From: Mytilinidion resinicola
Taxonomy: Eukaryota; Ascomycota; Dothideomycetes; Mytilinidiales; Mytilinidiaceae
Direction of reading: 5' to 3'
DNA: 64,000 nucleotides
Assembly: GCF_010093595.1 (NCBI RefSeq)
Contig: NW_022985465.1
Location: forward strand, 348,887-412,886
Positions 35,175-46,100 of the stretch are shown here, in pieces; positions within the stretch are counted from its first letter, which is position 1, and each line of letters starts with the position of its first letter. The notes beneath the pieces are model-generated. The model did not search any database and was not told the DNA's origin. It saw only the letters and a list, made by a program, of their open reading frames with translations. The position numbers and the translations under genes were made by a program.

Positions 35175-37236
35175 ACGTATTCTACAAGCCAGTGGCACCG
35201 ACAAGCGAGTGGCACCAAATCGCGCGAAGCACGCGACGCGTAACACAACCACCGCAATGACTACATCACAACAACAAGAAGCCCTGTATCAAGAGGGCAG
35301 AATTCAGCTTGCTATCAATGCGCATAAGCAAGGTCATATTAAATCCTTTCGGGCTGCCGTAGCAGCATACGATGTACCTCGAAGAACAGCTATACAACGC
35401 GCCAACGGCATACCAGCACAGCGCGGTTCTATTGCACTAAATCGCCACTTAACACCTGCACAAGAAGAGAGCCTGAAGCAATGGATTCTATCACAGGATC
35501 AACGCGGTATGCCACCGCGAATTGATACTGTACGGCAGATGGCTGCATTACTAGTTGCGCAGCGTGGACCCGCTAAACCAATTAGCCAACATTGGGTGCG
35601 GAACTTTATCAAGCGCCACCACGAGGACCTTTAATGCAAATTTAATCGCAAGTACAATTACAACCGGGCCAAATGCGAAGATCCTACACTTATTCGAAGC
35701 TGGTTTAAATATATACAAGATACAAAGGCATAATATAGGATTCTGGATGATGATACCTGGAACTTTGATGAGACTAGCTGCCAAATAGGTGTTATTGCAA
35801 CAGCAGCAAAGGTTGTTACTGGAACAGATTATGCTGGCCGGCCTAGGACAGTACAACTAGGCAATTAAGAATAGGTTATAATCATTGAATGTATTAATGC
35901 GTTAGGGGGTAATATTCCACCGCTTATTATCTTCCAGGCCGTAATGCACCAAGCTGCTTGGTACAAGGCCGATATTATTCCACACGATTGGTCGATCGGC
36001 GTCAGCGAAAATGGTTGGACAATAAATAAGATTGGCCTTGTCTAGATAAAGCAATTCTATTAGTATACAAAGGATCGTACCGTTGGCACGCATCGGCTGC
36101 TAGTGTTGGATGGCCACGGCAGCCATATCAACCCTGAATTTGATTAATTTTGTATAGATCACAACATTATTGTTGTATGCATGCCAGCGCATTCATCGCA
36201 TCTGCTGCAGCCACTTGATGTAGGCTGTTTCTCAGCGCTTAAGCAAGTATATGGACGCCTTGTTGAACAACTTATGGGCCGTGGTGTCAACCACATTGAT
36301 AAGCGCGAATTCTGGCAGCTGGATGCACCCCCTAGTGCGTAAGAACTAGTGTATTTGATACTGTACTAGAACGCTACTGCTACGCTGCTGCTACGCTCCT
36401 GTCACTTCTCCTTGTTTCACCATGTTCCACTCCTACCGTCTTCCAACTATATAGCCACTCGCTGGAACCTCAATACAACTCATGTCTCCCTCACTGATTC
36501 TCCCTTCCTACGCCAGCTACCAAATTCTTGCCCCTATACAGGCAGGCCAGGAAAACAGCCCTGCATCAAAGCAATATCCAGGCAGGATTCGCAGCTACTG
36601 GCCTTGTGCCATACAACCCCGATCGCGTGCTATCACGGCTGCATGCAGAATATCAGACACCACCACCACCCGAACGTCCACAATCAAGTGCATCCTGGGC
36701 ACCAGAAACACCCCACAATATCGCTGAGCTACAAAAGCAGACGGCCCTGCTAAGGCGCTATCTCAAACGGCGCACGTATAGCCCACCAAGCCCAACAGAC
36801 GGCGTAATTAGCTAGCTTTCAAAAGCATGCGAAATGTCAATGTCAACCACCGTGCTGCTTGCTAGCGAAATTGAGAAGCTACGGGCAGAGAACCAACGCC
36901 AAAAAAAGAAGAGGGCAAAGAAGCTCAGGTATATGGCTAAGGAATGTGTTCTGTTAGGGGCAGAAGGGGCCGCTCGTGCACAAGATGCCCAAATAAGGGC
37001 AGCAGAGGGGGCAGCAACAGCAGCGAGCGAGCCACGGCAACGTGCAAAACCTAAGTGTAGCATGTGCGATTCGACAGAACACAATGCCCGTACGTGCCCT
37101 AGGCGGCAGGCAACTAGCTAGCATATAGCTGCATAAAATACAATTGTTCGTTGTTGAGTGATTCACATTATTCGGCGTGATGGCTTGGTGGGGTGGTGCC
37201 ACTCGCTTGTCGGTGCCACTGGCTTGTAGGATACGT
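35175..37236 (+). mobile_element. pogo/Fot1-type DNA transposon, RIP-inactivated
   Basis: 2,062-bp element with 43-bp terminal inverted repeats beginning ACGTATTCTACAAGCC (left) and ACGTATCCTACAAGCC (right, reverse complement), differing at one base. It is flanked by a TA duplication (35173-35174, 37237-37238), the hallmark of Tc1/mariner-pogo elements. It lies in the intron of the APH-like gene, in the opposite orientation. Its transposase is described separately. The G+C content of the ends is higher than that of the coding part, which has many TAA and TAG stops. Confidence 0.95.
35209..37121 (+). pseudogene. pogo/Fot1-type transposase, multiple stops
   Basis: N-terminal helix-turn-helix (QEALYQEGRIQLAINAHKQG, SFRAAVAAYDVPRRTAIQRA) and CENP-B-like second helix bundle (LTPAQEESLKQWILSQDQRG, SQHWVRNFIKRH). 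The DDE core has WNFDETS (first Asp), RLLVLDGHGSHINPEF (second Asp) and SSHLLQPLDVGCFSALK (third Asp). The C-terminal part has ALHQSNIQAGFAATGLVPYN and PETPHNIAELQKQTALLRRY. It ends with a CX2CX4HX4C zinc knuckle (CSMCDSTEHNARTC). At least six in-frame TAA/TAG codons lie between 35630 and 36150, most explained by CAA/CAG-to-TAA/TAG or TGG-to-TAG. The stretch around 36345-36500 is no longer alignable by eye. It cannot make a working enzyme. Confidence 0.88.
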
Positions 37237-38263
37237 TAGTCAAGTTAAGAGTCTCTTATAGGGTCCCCGATTAACGGCTAGTCCATCTCGCCGTTGATAC
37301 CACCAAAGGAATTCTGTTAAAGGTCCAATGCAAAACTTGTTTATTTCTCTATGACTAGCATCTGGTGGCAAATCCACTTTCGTGATACCATCGCCCAAGG
37401 AATCCTTGAAATACAGACTACCACTGGCAGGAAATCGGATGGCGAAGAGTATCTTTTCAATATCAATAATCTTCTCTATTACATCCATCCTCTCTTGTAA
37501 CGTCATAGTGTACCAGACATCTTCTAGCTCTTTGCCTGGAACTCTCTCCATGATGGTGTATTTAGACCCTACTTGATTCGATGTCGACGAGCTCTAGTCG
37601 AAGACCCTAGGAACTGGAACTCCATGCAGGCGGAGAAATTCCATAGTCGCAACCTCACTAGCGATGCCATATGTGCGAGGGACTATCGATGGGTATGGAA
37701 GGCGGATAATGACCTTCACCTCATCTTGGAACGTAGCTTGGAAGACACGATAAGAACCTCCTTCCGCAATTTTGGTGAACTGGGTGATATCGTCGGGGGA
37801 CTGGCCGGTAGACCTGGCAACGGCTTGGCAGAGCTCATGGATGTTGAAGTAACGGCGTCTTTTAGAGAGGCGCAAACTTTCATTGTAGCTACGGCGACGC
37901 GGTGCGATTAGTCTAGCAATGCGGGTTTTCGCTGTATAGAAGCGAGCCCTACAGAATGGATGGTCCGGGTCGCTGATGCTGTCCTCCGGCGCATGTTTTG
38001 TCGGAGAAAGTGCCATGTACTGCGTTGTTGAAAGCGCCTGCCGAAGGCCACAAAAGGCGGATAACAGGAAACGACGAGTCGTGCGGGCAAAACGAGTCCT
38101 TTGTATTCCAGGCAAACTTGGAAGAGAGAAAGAAAGACGATGGGGACGTTGTTGAAGTCAGAGGATATTGATGTGGAATGCGTCTACTATCACGTGACCA
38201 AGATTTCTGAGATCTGAACCCGGCACCAAACTCTCTCACGATTGTTCTCCCACGACCACCACG

Positions 38264-39649
38264 ATGCCGCCTCCATTACCGCGCCGGATAGGGCGCCAAT
38301 GCCTCTTCTACCGACCTTCCCGTCGTACCTTCGCGACCACACCTGGCCGGCATGCAGGCATTTCGAGGCAGGCTCCCACGCGCGGCATGCGCCCACCGAT
38401 TCAGAGAGCAGCAAAATCGCCAACGAGGATGCTGAAGGAACAACAGAAGGGGGCCGCGGGGCTACGGGGCCTGCCGAATGATATGGGCCTACTGCCAGGT
38501 ATGATATCTAGTCTATGCATTGATGTAGAGACAAGCTTAATGGAGACTTGACGCAACGTCTATGAGAACCACGGACTGACGGAACGCGTGCCAGGCACAA
38601 TGATCAAACCGACCGGCAAGAACCTGCCCAGCATATTTCGAAAACCAAGAGAGCGACTAGACATCGAATGGCAATCGCTCAAACGGAGAACGATGGATAA
38701 ATTTGGGTATGGCAAGCCCCAATCAACCCTCAAACAAACCACAATTCTAACACCAGACCACACCAGTCTGATAACGTGGAAATTTTTCCTGAAAGGCTGG
38801 AAATCCAGACCACGCCCGAAGCTCGAGCGGAGAGCCCTTGTCCCCCTCGCAAAAGACTACCACAGCCAGATCTATACAGCATTTGCCGCGTATGTGCTCT
38901 CCCCTCTCCCACGCCGCCGACCCTCGCAGCCAGTTCTATCCACAATATTCAACCCGCGCGGCGCGCAGCCCTATCCACAAACACCAATCTTTTGAAACCC
39001 CTCGCTAACACTTACTCGCTCCAATAGCCACGACACCCCCACCATCACCCGCCTCTGCTGCTCCGGCCTCGCGGCCGACTTCCGCGCCCGCATGTCCCAC
39101 CGCGCCCTCGGCACCCACGTCACGTGGTCCCTCGCCTCCTACACCGCGTCGCCCAAGATCGTCTCCAACCGCGCCTCCCCGCTGCCGGGCCTGCAGCGCT
39201 CGGGCGTGCGCCAGGTGGTGGTGCGCCTCGCGTCTAAGCAGATCCTCGCCACCTGGACCGACGAGCAAGCCCGCGCCGCCGTGAGGGCGCGCATCGAGGC
39301 GCTCAGAGCCGCGAGCAAGGAGGTCAGCCCCGCGCTGCTGGCGGTGGAGAGGGAGGGCGCGAAGAAGGCCGCGAGCGCCGCGGTGAGTGGGGCGCACAAC
39401 GCTATCTCGCTGCACAAGGTCCACAGGGCGCTCAGCGAGGGCGTCGAGGTGCCGGCGGATGTGGAGACGGTGGAGAGCGAGGTGACGGAGTACTTGGTGT
39501 TGCAGCGGCGGATGCTCGAGGGCGTCGAGGAGGCGTGGATGGTGTGGGGGTTTGCGGAAGAGTCGACGCCCGAGGTCAGGAGGAGGGACGAGAAGATGAC
39601 GAGGGAGTTGGAGGAATATCAGAGGGCGCAGAGCTCGTTGCAGGCGTAG
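38264..39649 (+). CDS. MBA1-like mitochondrial inner-membrane protein
   Basis: Three exons (38264-38498, 38595-38889, 39028-39649) encode 383 aa. The N-terminus is Arg/Ser/Ala-rich without acidic residues for some 45 residues (MPPPLPRRIGRQCLFYRPSR), as in mitochondrial presequences. Then come LRGLPNDMGLLPGTMIKPTG, NLPSIFRKPRERLDIEWQSL and a Tim44/mL45-like domain (AKDYHSQIYTAFA, ADFRARMSHRALGTHVTWSL, SGVRQVVVRLASKQILATW, then TEYLVLQRRMLEGVEEAWMV WGFAEES). This matches fungal MBA1, a ribosome receptor that helps insert mitochondrially made proteins into the inner membrane. Exon 2 starts at a CCAG acceptor giving LLPG|TMIKPTG; a tool reading the open frame would start about seven bases earlier with a GTG. 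The third exon is very G+C-rich. Confidence 0.85.
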
Positions 39650-40334
39650 AGACGTGGGCGTGGGCCTACTTGATGCTCGATTAGAGGTAGATCCCCCCAC
39701 ACGGGAGAAACAAGAGGGAGGTGAGAGGTTCTGGAGCTGTATAGTATTGTAGCATATTGATTGTATCCTAGCATCACGAGCTCTTCGTGGAAGTTCCTCT
39801 GTTCCTCCTATTTTGAATGGCTGAGCCATTGTGAAATCGCTTGCGTTGCACAACACGCTTCGGGATGCACCTATTGTACTTGTGAAGAAGATGCATACAT
39901 TCGTGGACGTTAGTAACTCGCTTGGAACTAGTTCATAAACTGAGTATTGAGCTTAGCACTGGTATGAAGATCCATTCTTCCTAAACTAGGCATATCCTTC
40001 GAGAGCAAAAATGACCGACTTGAGAAGACAAGGAGACACTCCGTCCGACGCCGTCTTGATATAGCGGGAGAAGACATCGCTCTGATCCCCCTCGCATCGT
40101 CGAGTTCGACTAGAATAAAAGCAAAAACCAAAAACACATGTAGCCGTTGTAGACTTCTAAAGAGAGAAGGGTATCATCCGACGCCCCCCCCATTGTAGCC
40201 ATGCCGCTTGACCCAGCGTTCATCTCGTCAGATCTATGGAGTATTCGCAGAAAGAAGGTCCTCGGAGAGTCGACGGTCCGCAATATGGGTAGCGGGCGGG
40301 GCGGGGCGGGGCGGGGGGCGAGACGTCTGGGGGC
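39650..40334. other. Convergent intergenic region
   Basis: 3' flanks of MBA1-like (+) and eIF1 (-). A (GCGGG)n-type run lies at 40291-40320. No gene seen. Confidence 0.6.
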
Positions 40335-41007
40335 CTAGAAACCATGGACCTGCAGCCGAGTCAGCAATATGCACAAATCTACAACAAAAACAGACGGCAA
40401 CTGAGGGCCAATGACTGACTCACCTTGATGTCCTTGGCATCCAAGCCCAACCCTTCCTTCTTATCGGTCAGGAAATCCTGCACATCCTTGCGCTGGTCGC
40501 CCTGCAGCTGGATCACCTCGCCCATCTCGGTGTCGACCACGATGGTGCCATTGCAGGCGAACTTCTTCTTGATGACCTTGAGAATCTTCTTCTGGTCGAA
40601 CTTCTTGGGCAAGCCTTGGACTGTGGTCAGGGTCTTGCGGCCATTGCGCTCTGCGTTGGAGGTTAGTCACTGGTTGTGGAGGCGAGAGAATGCCGATAAG
40701 AGCGGCCGAGGGCGGAGTAGAGGGGCAGGACGTACGCTGGATCCGAATATGGATGTAGTTCTGAGACTGCTTGGTGTCGCCAGTGTCTTCGTCGGCCTCG
40801 GCGAACGGGTCTGACAAGGGCGGCGGTTAGCAATCAAGCACGTAAACAGAACAGCAGAAGCGCGAGACTACACCTGCCCCCGCTCTCATAGCACTATGCG
40901 TTCCATGCCGGGACGCGGTGAGCGGCGCGTTGGGCAAGGCAGAACAGCGAGGGGAAGGCTGAGCGGGGCGATAACTCACCGAATGTCTTGAGGTTTTCTA
41001 TTGACAT
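40335..41007 (-). CDS. SUI1: Translation initiation factor eIF1
   Basis: eIF1 binds near the P-site of the 40S subunit and enforces AUG selection. Four exons (41007-40980, 40810-40736, 40650-40424, 40349-40335) join to 114 aa, close to the usual 108-113. The product starts MSIENLKTFDPFAEADEDTG, then NYIHIRIQQRNGRKTLTTVQ, GLPKKFDQKKILKVIKKKFA, CNGTIVVDTEMGEVIQLQGD, QRKDVQDFLTDKKEGL and ends DAKDIKVHGF. The last exon is only 15 nt (VHGF and stop), with an acceptor at GGCTGCAG, and completes the conserved end. All family landmarks are intact. Confidence 0.96.
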
Positions 41008-41659
41008 ACAAGCTATGTGTGTCAAACGACTCTAGAAAGCTGTGTGGGGTTGTGAAAGAAGGGCGATCGATGTGCCGCTGAGGATAGCTGTGTGTGGTGT
41101 GGAGCGGAGTGTTGGTCGTGTTGGGTTGCGGTGGCTTTGAAGTTGCTCGTGATGGGATATCGGGCGGAGTTGCGACTCAGACCCTGCCTGCACGCATCGG
41201 GCTTAGCGGATCTTGCCACCCGTGGAGCGAATGGAAGGCGGGCTCCGCTCTCCGCGCGCTTTGGTTCGGCCTGCCGTTGGAATGTGCATGAAAATCAGTC
41301 GTGCGGTGTGACCACATGGAAGATCCTATCGAGTGTCACGACGCAGTGCTTTTTCGCCTTCTCGTTTTCTAACGGGTCGGATTGCGGTGAGGGGACGAGA
41401 CCATCACCCTATATGTTGTCCTGTCTAGACATGTTTGCAGCAAGCACCGGCAACATAAGGGAGTAGAAAGCAGATCTGGAGATAATATAATGCTTTCTGA
41501 TATCCGCCCATACGACCTTCCCCCTGTGCCCTGGTCGCACTACCCCACGTTAATCCTACAAGAACACGGCCGAAGAGACGTTTTGGATTCTGCTGACTCC
41601 CACCACAGCTAGCCGTCAGTGAAGATTCGTACCCGGGAGTCTGACAATACAGAGTTGAA
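41008..41659. promoter_or_regulatory. eIF1 promoter / Asterix 3' flank
   Basis: 650 bp upstream of the eIF1 start. No gene; CT-rich leader near 41010-41070. Nothing else recognised. Confidence 0.5.
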
Positions 41660-42350
41660 TCAAGCAACGGGCACGGCGGAGGGAGCTTCAGTCCCCGATC
41701 CGGGCGAGAAGCGATTCTGTGGGGGCGGCATGAACAAGGGCATATATGCCTGCGAGAAGGTGATGAGACACTGTGCCACGGCACTCGGACGTGGACGAAC
41801 TCACAACCATGAGAGACATGACTGCTCGACGTTAGCAGTGCAGGTGACTCGAGCAGGCAACGGGGACTCACAGGCCATGCCGACGGAAAAGTAGCCTGGC
41901 GTCGTCGCCGTCTGGGCCTGCTCAGGAGTTTCGGCCAGCCACGACTGCAGAGAGAACACGACGGCCACCCTGTGCAGTCAGCATTGGGAGTGCGGCGAGA
42001 AAGCGCGCGGCCTACCAGCCAATCATCCTGCGCAGGCACACTTGGGTCAGAACTGCATGCTTCACATTTCGTTGCGGTCGACGAGTCTTACTTGTTGCGG
42101 GTGAAAATGGCCGCCATCTGAGGCCTTGTTAGCAAGCGGCCTGCGCGCCAGGCGGGGCACTCAGCACTGGAAGCGTGGACGCCATGGTGCTCGTCATGTC
42201 GCCATCCGACCTGTCTTTGGCCGGCTCCACGTAGGGGACGACTGGACGGGGTGTCAGCGAGCACGTGACGTGGCACAAGGGAAGCCAGAGGGCGAGGCTG
42301 CGTCGCGACGTACTCAAATCGGCGCGCGTCATGTCCTTCTTCGCCGCCAT
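41660..42350 (-). CDS. Asterix-like ER protein (UPF0139, PAT complex)
   Basis: Small ER membrane protein of the Asterix/UPF0139 family, part of the PAT chaperone complex for multi-pass membrane proteins. Seven exons join in frame to 117 aa: 42350-42314, 42241-42168, 42117-42092, 42027-42016, 41969-41872, 41821-41805 and 41749-41660. The product starts MAAKKDMTRADLIVPYVEPA and has GDMTSTMASTLPMAAIFTRN, KMIGWVAVVFSLQSWLAETP, GYFSVGMAFMSLMVAYMPLF and MPPPQNRFSPGSGT. Two or three hydrophobic helices are visible and the conserved (A)MFxRNKxxGWVA motif is intact. Exons of 12 and 17 nt make it invisible to ORF scanning. All junctions are GT...AG. Confidence 0.9.
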
Positions 42351-43147
42351 TGCTGCGGCAGGGGCGGGCGGTGGATGGGGTCGGCAGCGCCAACGCGGAG
42401 GAGAAGATGGCTGGGGCTGGCGGTGCGATGGGGAGTTGTCGTTGTCGTTGTCGCTGTCGGTGGATGTGGATGTGGATGTGGATGTGGTGCGGTCCGAGAA
42501 GGAGGTTAGCAGAGGTGAGCATGGGTCGATGGCGACAGTACCCGCGAGCCCGCCAGGCTGCCCGGGCCGGCACCGTGCAGCCGCTTTGCCCAAGAGCCGT
42601 GATGCCTGATGCCTGGGATGGCGCCCTGGAGCCCCCCACAGCACCAGGAGACGTGCAGAGCGTGCAGAGGAGGCAGTGCGCCGGTGCTCGCGGGCCGGCA
42701 ACGCGCGCCCATTGCGCCTCGCGGTGCCTGGCAGCAAGGCAATCGGGAACTGAGCGAGGCGCTTTATCGTGCCTGGTGGCAGTTATAGAAGCTAGAAGCA
42801 CTGCACCACAGCACTGCACGCTGCGGCTGGCCCAGACCCCAGCGTCCCAGCATCCCAGCTCTCCCGGAGCCCACTCGCAGCGGCCCACTCCCTGTCCTGC
42901 CCGAACAACCCATCGTGTCGTAAGATATCGCAGCCACCACGGTTCTGTGCCCTCTCCTCCAGACTCCGCTGGCAGAGCCCTTCCACCGCCGCCTCCCCCG
43001 ATGCGCCCTCCCTCCTGTCCTCTGCCTCAACCCTCTGCCCTCTGCCCTCCGCCCTCTCCCTCTGCCCTCTGCCGCAAAATCCCCGACCACTACCGCCGCT
43101 CCCGCCGAGTCCTCCCTCCCGCTGGCCATGTATGCGCTTGAGGTGCG
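42351..43147. promoter_or_regulatory. Divergent promoter, Asterix / MED12
   Basis: About 800 bp between head-to-head genes, G+C-rich, with hexanucleotide microsatellites (TGTCGT and GGATGT type) at about 42435-42487 and C/T-rich runs near 43000-43070. No gene is supported; the long ORFs here are low-complexity shadows. Confidence 0.6.
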
Positions 43148-46100
43148 ATGACTTCTCGTCCTGCCCCGGGCATCCAGTCTCTCCAGCGCACAGGGAGCGG
43201 GCCGCCGCCCCCTCGGCCTCAGGTCCGACGACACCCCTCAGCGCACGCCGGCGCCGCGAACAATGGGCGCGCCCAGGACGTGATCGACCTCACCCTCGAT
43301 GGCGAGGCGCGATTTGCCGACGACGCCTTGCTGAAGACGCCGGGGTTGGCTTCCCAGGCGGCTGCAAAGCCCCCGCTGGGCGCTCTAGAAACCATACAAC
43401 CCGTCCAAGATGCACCCAGCAGACCGCCGCCGCGAGGGAAACCACAGCTGGCCTTCAGTCCCAGGTTGAGCGACGGGGGAGAGGCCTGGGGATTCCCCCC
43501 GCAAGCCCGTCATGGCACGGCAGCACTGTCTGGAGTCGCAAACATGCCAATGCCCCCAAGGCCGGGCTCCTCTGTCCTGGACGATCTATCACTGCCGCAT
43601 CGACGAATCCTCCCCGGCGGAAGCGGAGTCAAACATGACAGGAACGCAAAGTTTGCGGGATTCGACGCGCCCGCAGCCTCGGTGCTGTTCCCCAACGGAA
43701 GTATGGAAATCCCCCCGTTGCGCCCTCTCCGAGCTAACATTTCTGCAGGAACTGCCGACTTCTATCCGTGGACCTCGAACAGCACCGAGAACATTCTGAC
43801 TGATGCCCTGGTGAAGGGTGGGGTGAACAACAGATCGGGCATGATGAGCGAGACAACCACAGCCAGACCGTCCCTGTGGTCCAGCCTGAAAAACAAGTCC
43901 GGCCTCCAAACGCTGTCGACACTCTTAGTTGCCGCACTCGAGAAGCGACAGCAATGCGGGCGCGTCACAGCTCCATCCACTTTCAAACCCCCGCCGAGAG
44001 TCACCCTGACTGATAGCAAACGGGAGACGTGGTTGCGTGACCTCGCGAACCCAGCAATCGCACTACGTCGACTCAGCCGGACCATCCCCCACGGAATCCG
44101 CGGCAAACTACTTCTTGAACAGTGCTTGAGCAAGAACATTCCCATTGCTAGGGCTGTCTGGCTTGCGAAATGCATTGGCTCCAATGAACTGCGTGCTTTC
44201 AAGCGGAAAGGCGCTTCAGGAACAGTTGGTATGGGCGCCGAATTGAAGTGGAACCGGGAATGGACCATCTGTGTGGAACAGTTTGTAGAGAACACCATTT
44301 CCTCCTGTGCACAGCCGGACTGGAAGGCGAGGATGGACTATGCGTAAGCGCATAATCACCACTTCATGCTGATGATGATCACTAACATCTTCAGGACTCG
44401 CCTTGCTTCACATCTTTACTGCGATCGTCTGCTTGACCAGGACCACTATTTGGATTGGCTTCTGAGCTCCCTCGATGGGAGCACCCAAGAGCGCCTGCCT
44501 GTCTGGCTTCTCATGGCCCAAATTTACTGGCAGGATCTCATTGCATTCCGACGGCGGGGTCGGCGACTTGCGGAAGCGCTATTAGGGCATGCCCATATTC
44601 TCCGCGCGGACCCCAATAATGACACGATTAGAACTATATCTGGTCATCTTGAAAAGCTAATAGCAACCCTGCTAATGAATAAGCCTTGTTGCATGCTTCT
44701 TCCCAAAATATGGGGCACCCGGAAAGAAGTGATCAACGACATTGCCCTTAGGTATCCGGATTCATCGCTGGATAGAATTTCACGAGACCTCGACAGTCGA
44801 AATAAACGGCTTTCTGGCACCCCTCACGATTCTCATGCTCATTCCACATCTCCGATAACGGATATTGTAAAGCTACTAGACTCCTCCGAACGAGACGTGG
44901 ATCTCAGCATCGACCATATATCAGCTGCCTGTTTGGAGAAGATCCTGGATCCTCAACAGCTCGTCGCAACTGTCTTACGCTGGGCCTCTTCCGTGTACCG
45001 TGAAGGAGCACACCGGATGTATCTTGCAACACGACTGATACGAAAATGGAACGCGTTGGGGATCGACACTGATGCCACTGTACATTCTTTCCTATTCTCA
45101 CTCAACGCCAACCAACCTTTCGAAACGAGAAATGTGTTCCGTATTGTTGCCGAACTTGTCCGTTCGAAGCATTTCTCGGTTGGGCGGTACCTTCAGTGGC
45201 TAATCGCAACCGGCTCCACGAATAGACATGAAGCTTCACCTGATGACTGGCCTAGCCATCTTCGCCTCATCACGGAGCTACCGTTGGAGACTCTCTCGGA
45301 TCACGTCCTCAACCTAAGGAATACCCTTTTGCAGGGTATCGGATTTGCTGTCGAAAACGAAGAACATGACTTGAATACCGCTGAGGATTATGTTGCACAG
45401 CAGATCCCGAGTCTTTTCGAGTCCTGGCCTGCACCAGTATCGCAAGAGGACTTAGACGTGTCTGGGCTCAATCTCTCTATTAGGCTGAGTCTATGCTGCT
45501 TACTGCGACAGCAGGTGGCTTCTAGGGTGGGATCCACGACTTCAGCGTCTTTGAAAACTGCTCCGCATGACGGATCAGTCTCGGTCTCGACTCTCACACC
45601 CTCCGAATTCTACTCGATACGGGAGATCGTAGAAATGCTAGGCGACTACTCAATTCTAGCCGATATCCTCGGAATGGCGTTGAGTTCATGCGATTACTCG
45701 ATACTTGCCGCTGTTTCCGACACCCTCCACTACCACTACCAGATCTTTGTGGCCATTGGAGCCTTCAAACCACTTTTCCAGCGCCTTGCCTCAAGATACG
45801 CTTCAATTCGATCGGAACGGCCGCCTGAGCGTGAGCTCTTTGTTTCTCTGGCTGATCTTGCCCGGACGGCCAAGGCTGATTCTCAGCTAATGCAACTCTT
45901 ACGTTACGATCTAGCTAGATGCGAACAGAAGAACTCCCTTGCGGCTTGTTCGCCCGCATCAGACAATATGATGGACATCCTTCAAACTACGAAAATGGAC
46001 ACCGACGAGGAGATCAATCATATCCTCTCAAGCGGAACGAGCATGGACGAGCAGATAATGGCTCGCGTATTCAAGAAAATAACTGCTCAATTGGATGAAA

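Larger units (their letters stand above)
34202..38016 (-). pseudogene. APH-like phosphotransferase, split by a transposon in its intron
   Basis: Fungal aminoglycoside-phosphotransferase/AIM9-like kinase-fold gene in two halves. N-half (38016-37260): FTKIAEGGSYRVFQATFQDE, VKVIIRLPYPSIVPRTYGIA, MERVPGKELEDVWY and FCIGPLTEFLWWYQRRDGL. C-half (35133-34202): ELMWLQKFGEQRFPNEPLYR, catalytic TIRHPDLSPNNVFISRSGDI, HFQNYGDDDSENFQPPKLPE and PWEGDNTSLKAEIIHASTRW, ending ENWPFQDYEELD. The halves meet at a GPW|ENSEDLL junction across an ancestral 62-nt intron (35134-35136 acceptor, donor at 37259) into which a pogo-type element is inserted. The donor now reads ATAAG instead of GTAAG. TAG codons interrupt it at 37594-37596 and 34844-34846 (both at conserved Trp, TGG to TAG) and 34382-34384. 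All fit RIP. The start at 38016 is a guess. Confidence 0.85.

Noticed and set aside
39005..39856. 283-codon minus-strand ORF
   Set aside because: Exactly antisense to exon 3 of the MBA1-like gene; His/Leu/Arg/Ala-rich content is a shadow of its G+C-rich codons.
42088..43234. Long ORFs on both strands around the MED12/Asterix promoter
   Set aside because: Low-complexity readings of hexanucleotide microsatellites and G+C-rich promoter DNA, overlapping the proven Asterix exons.
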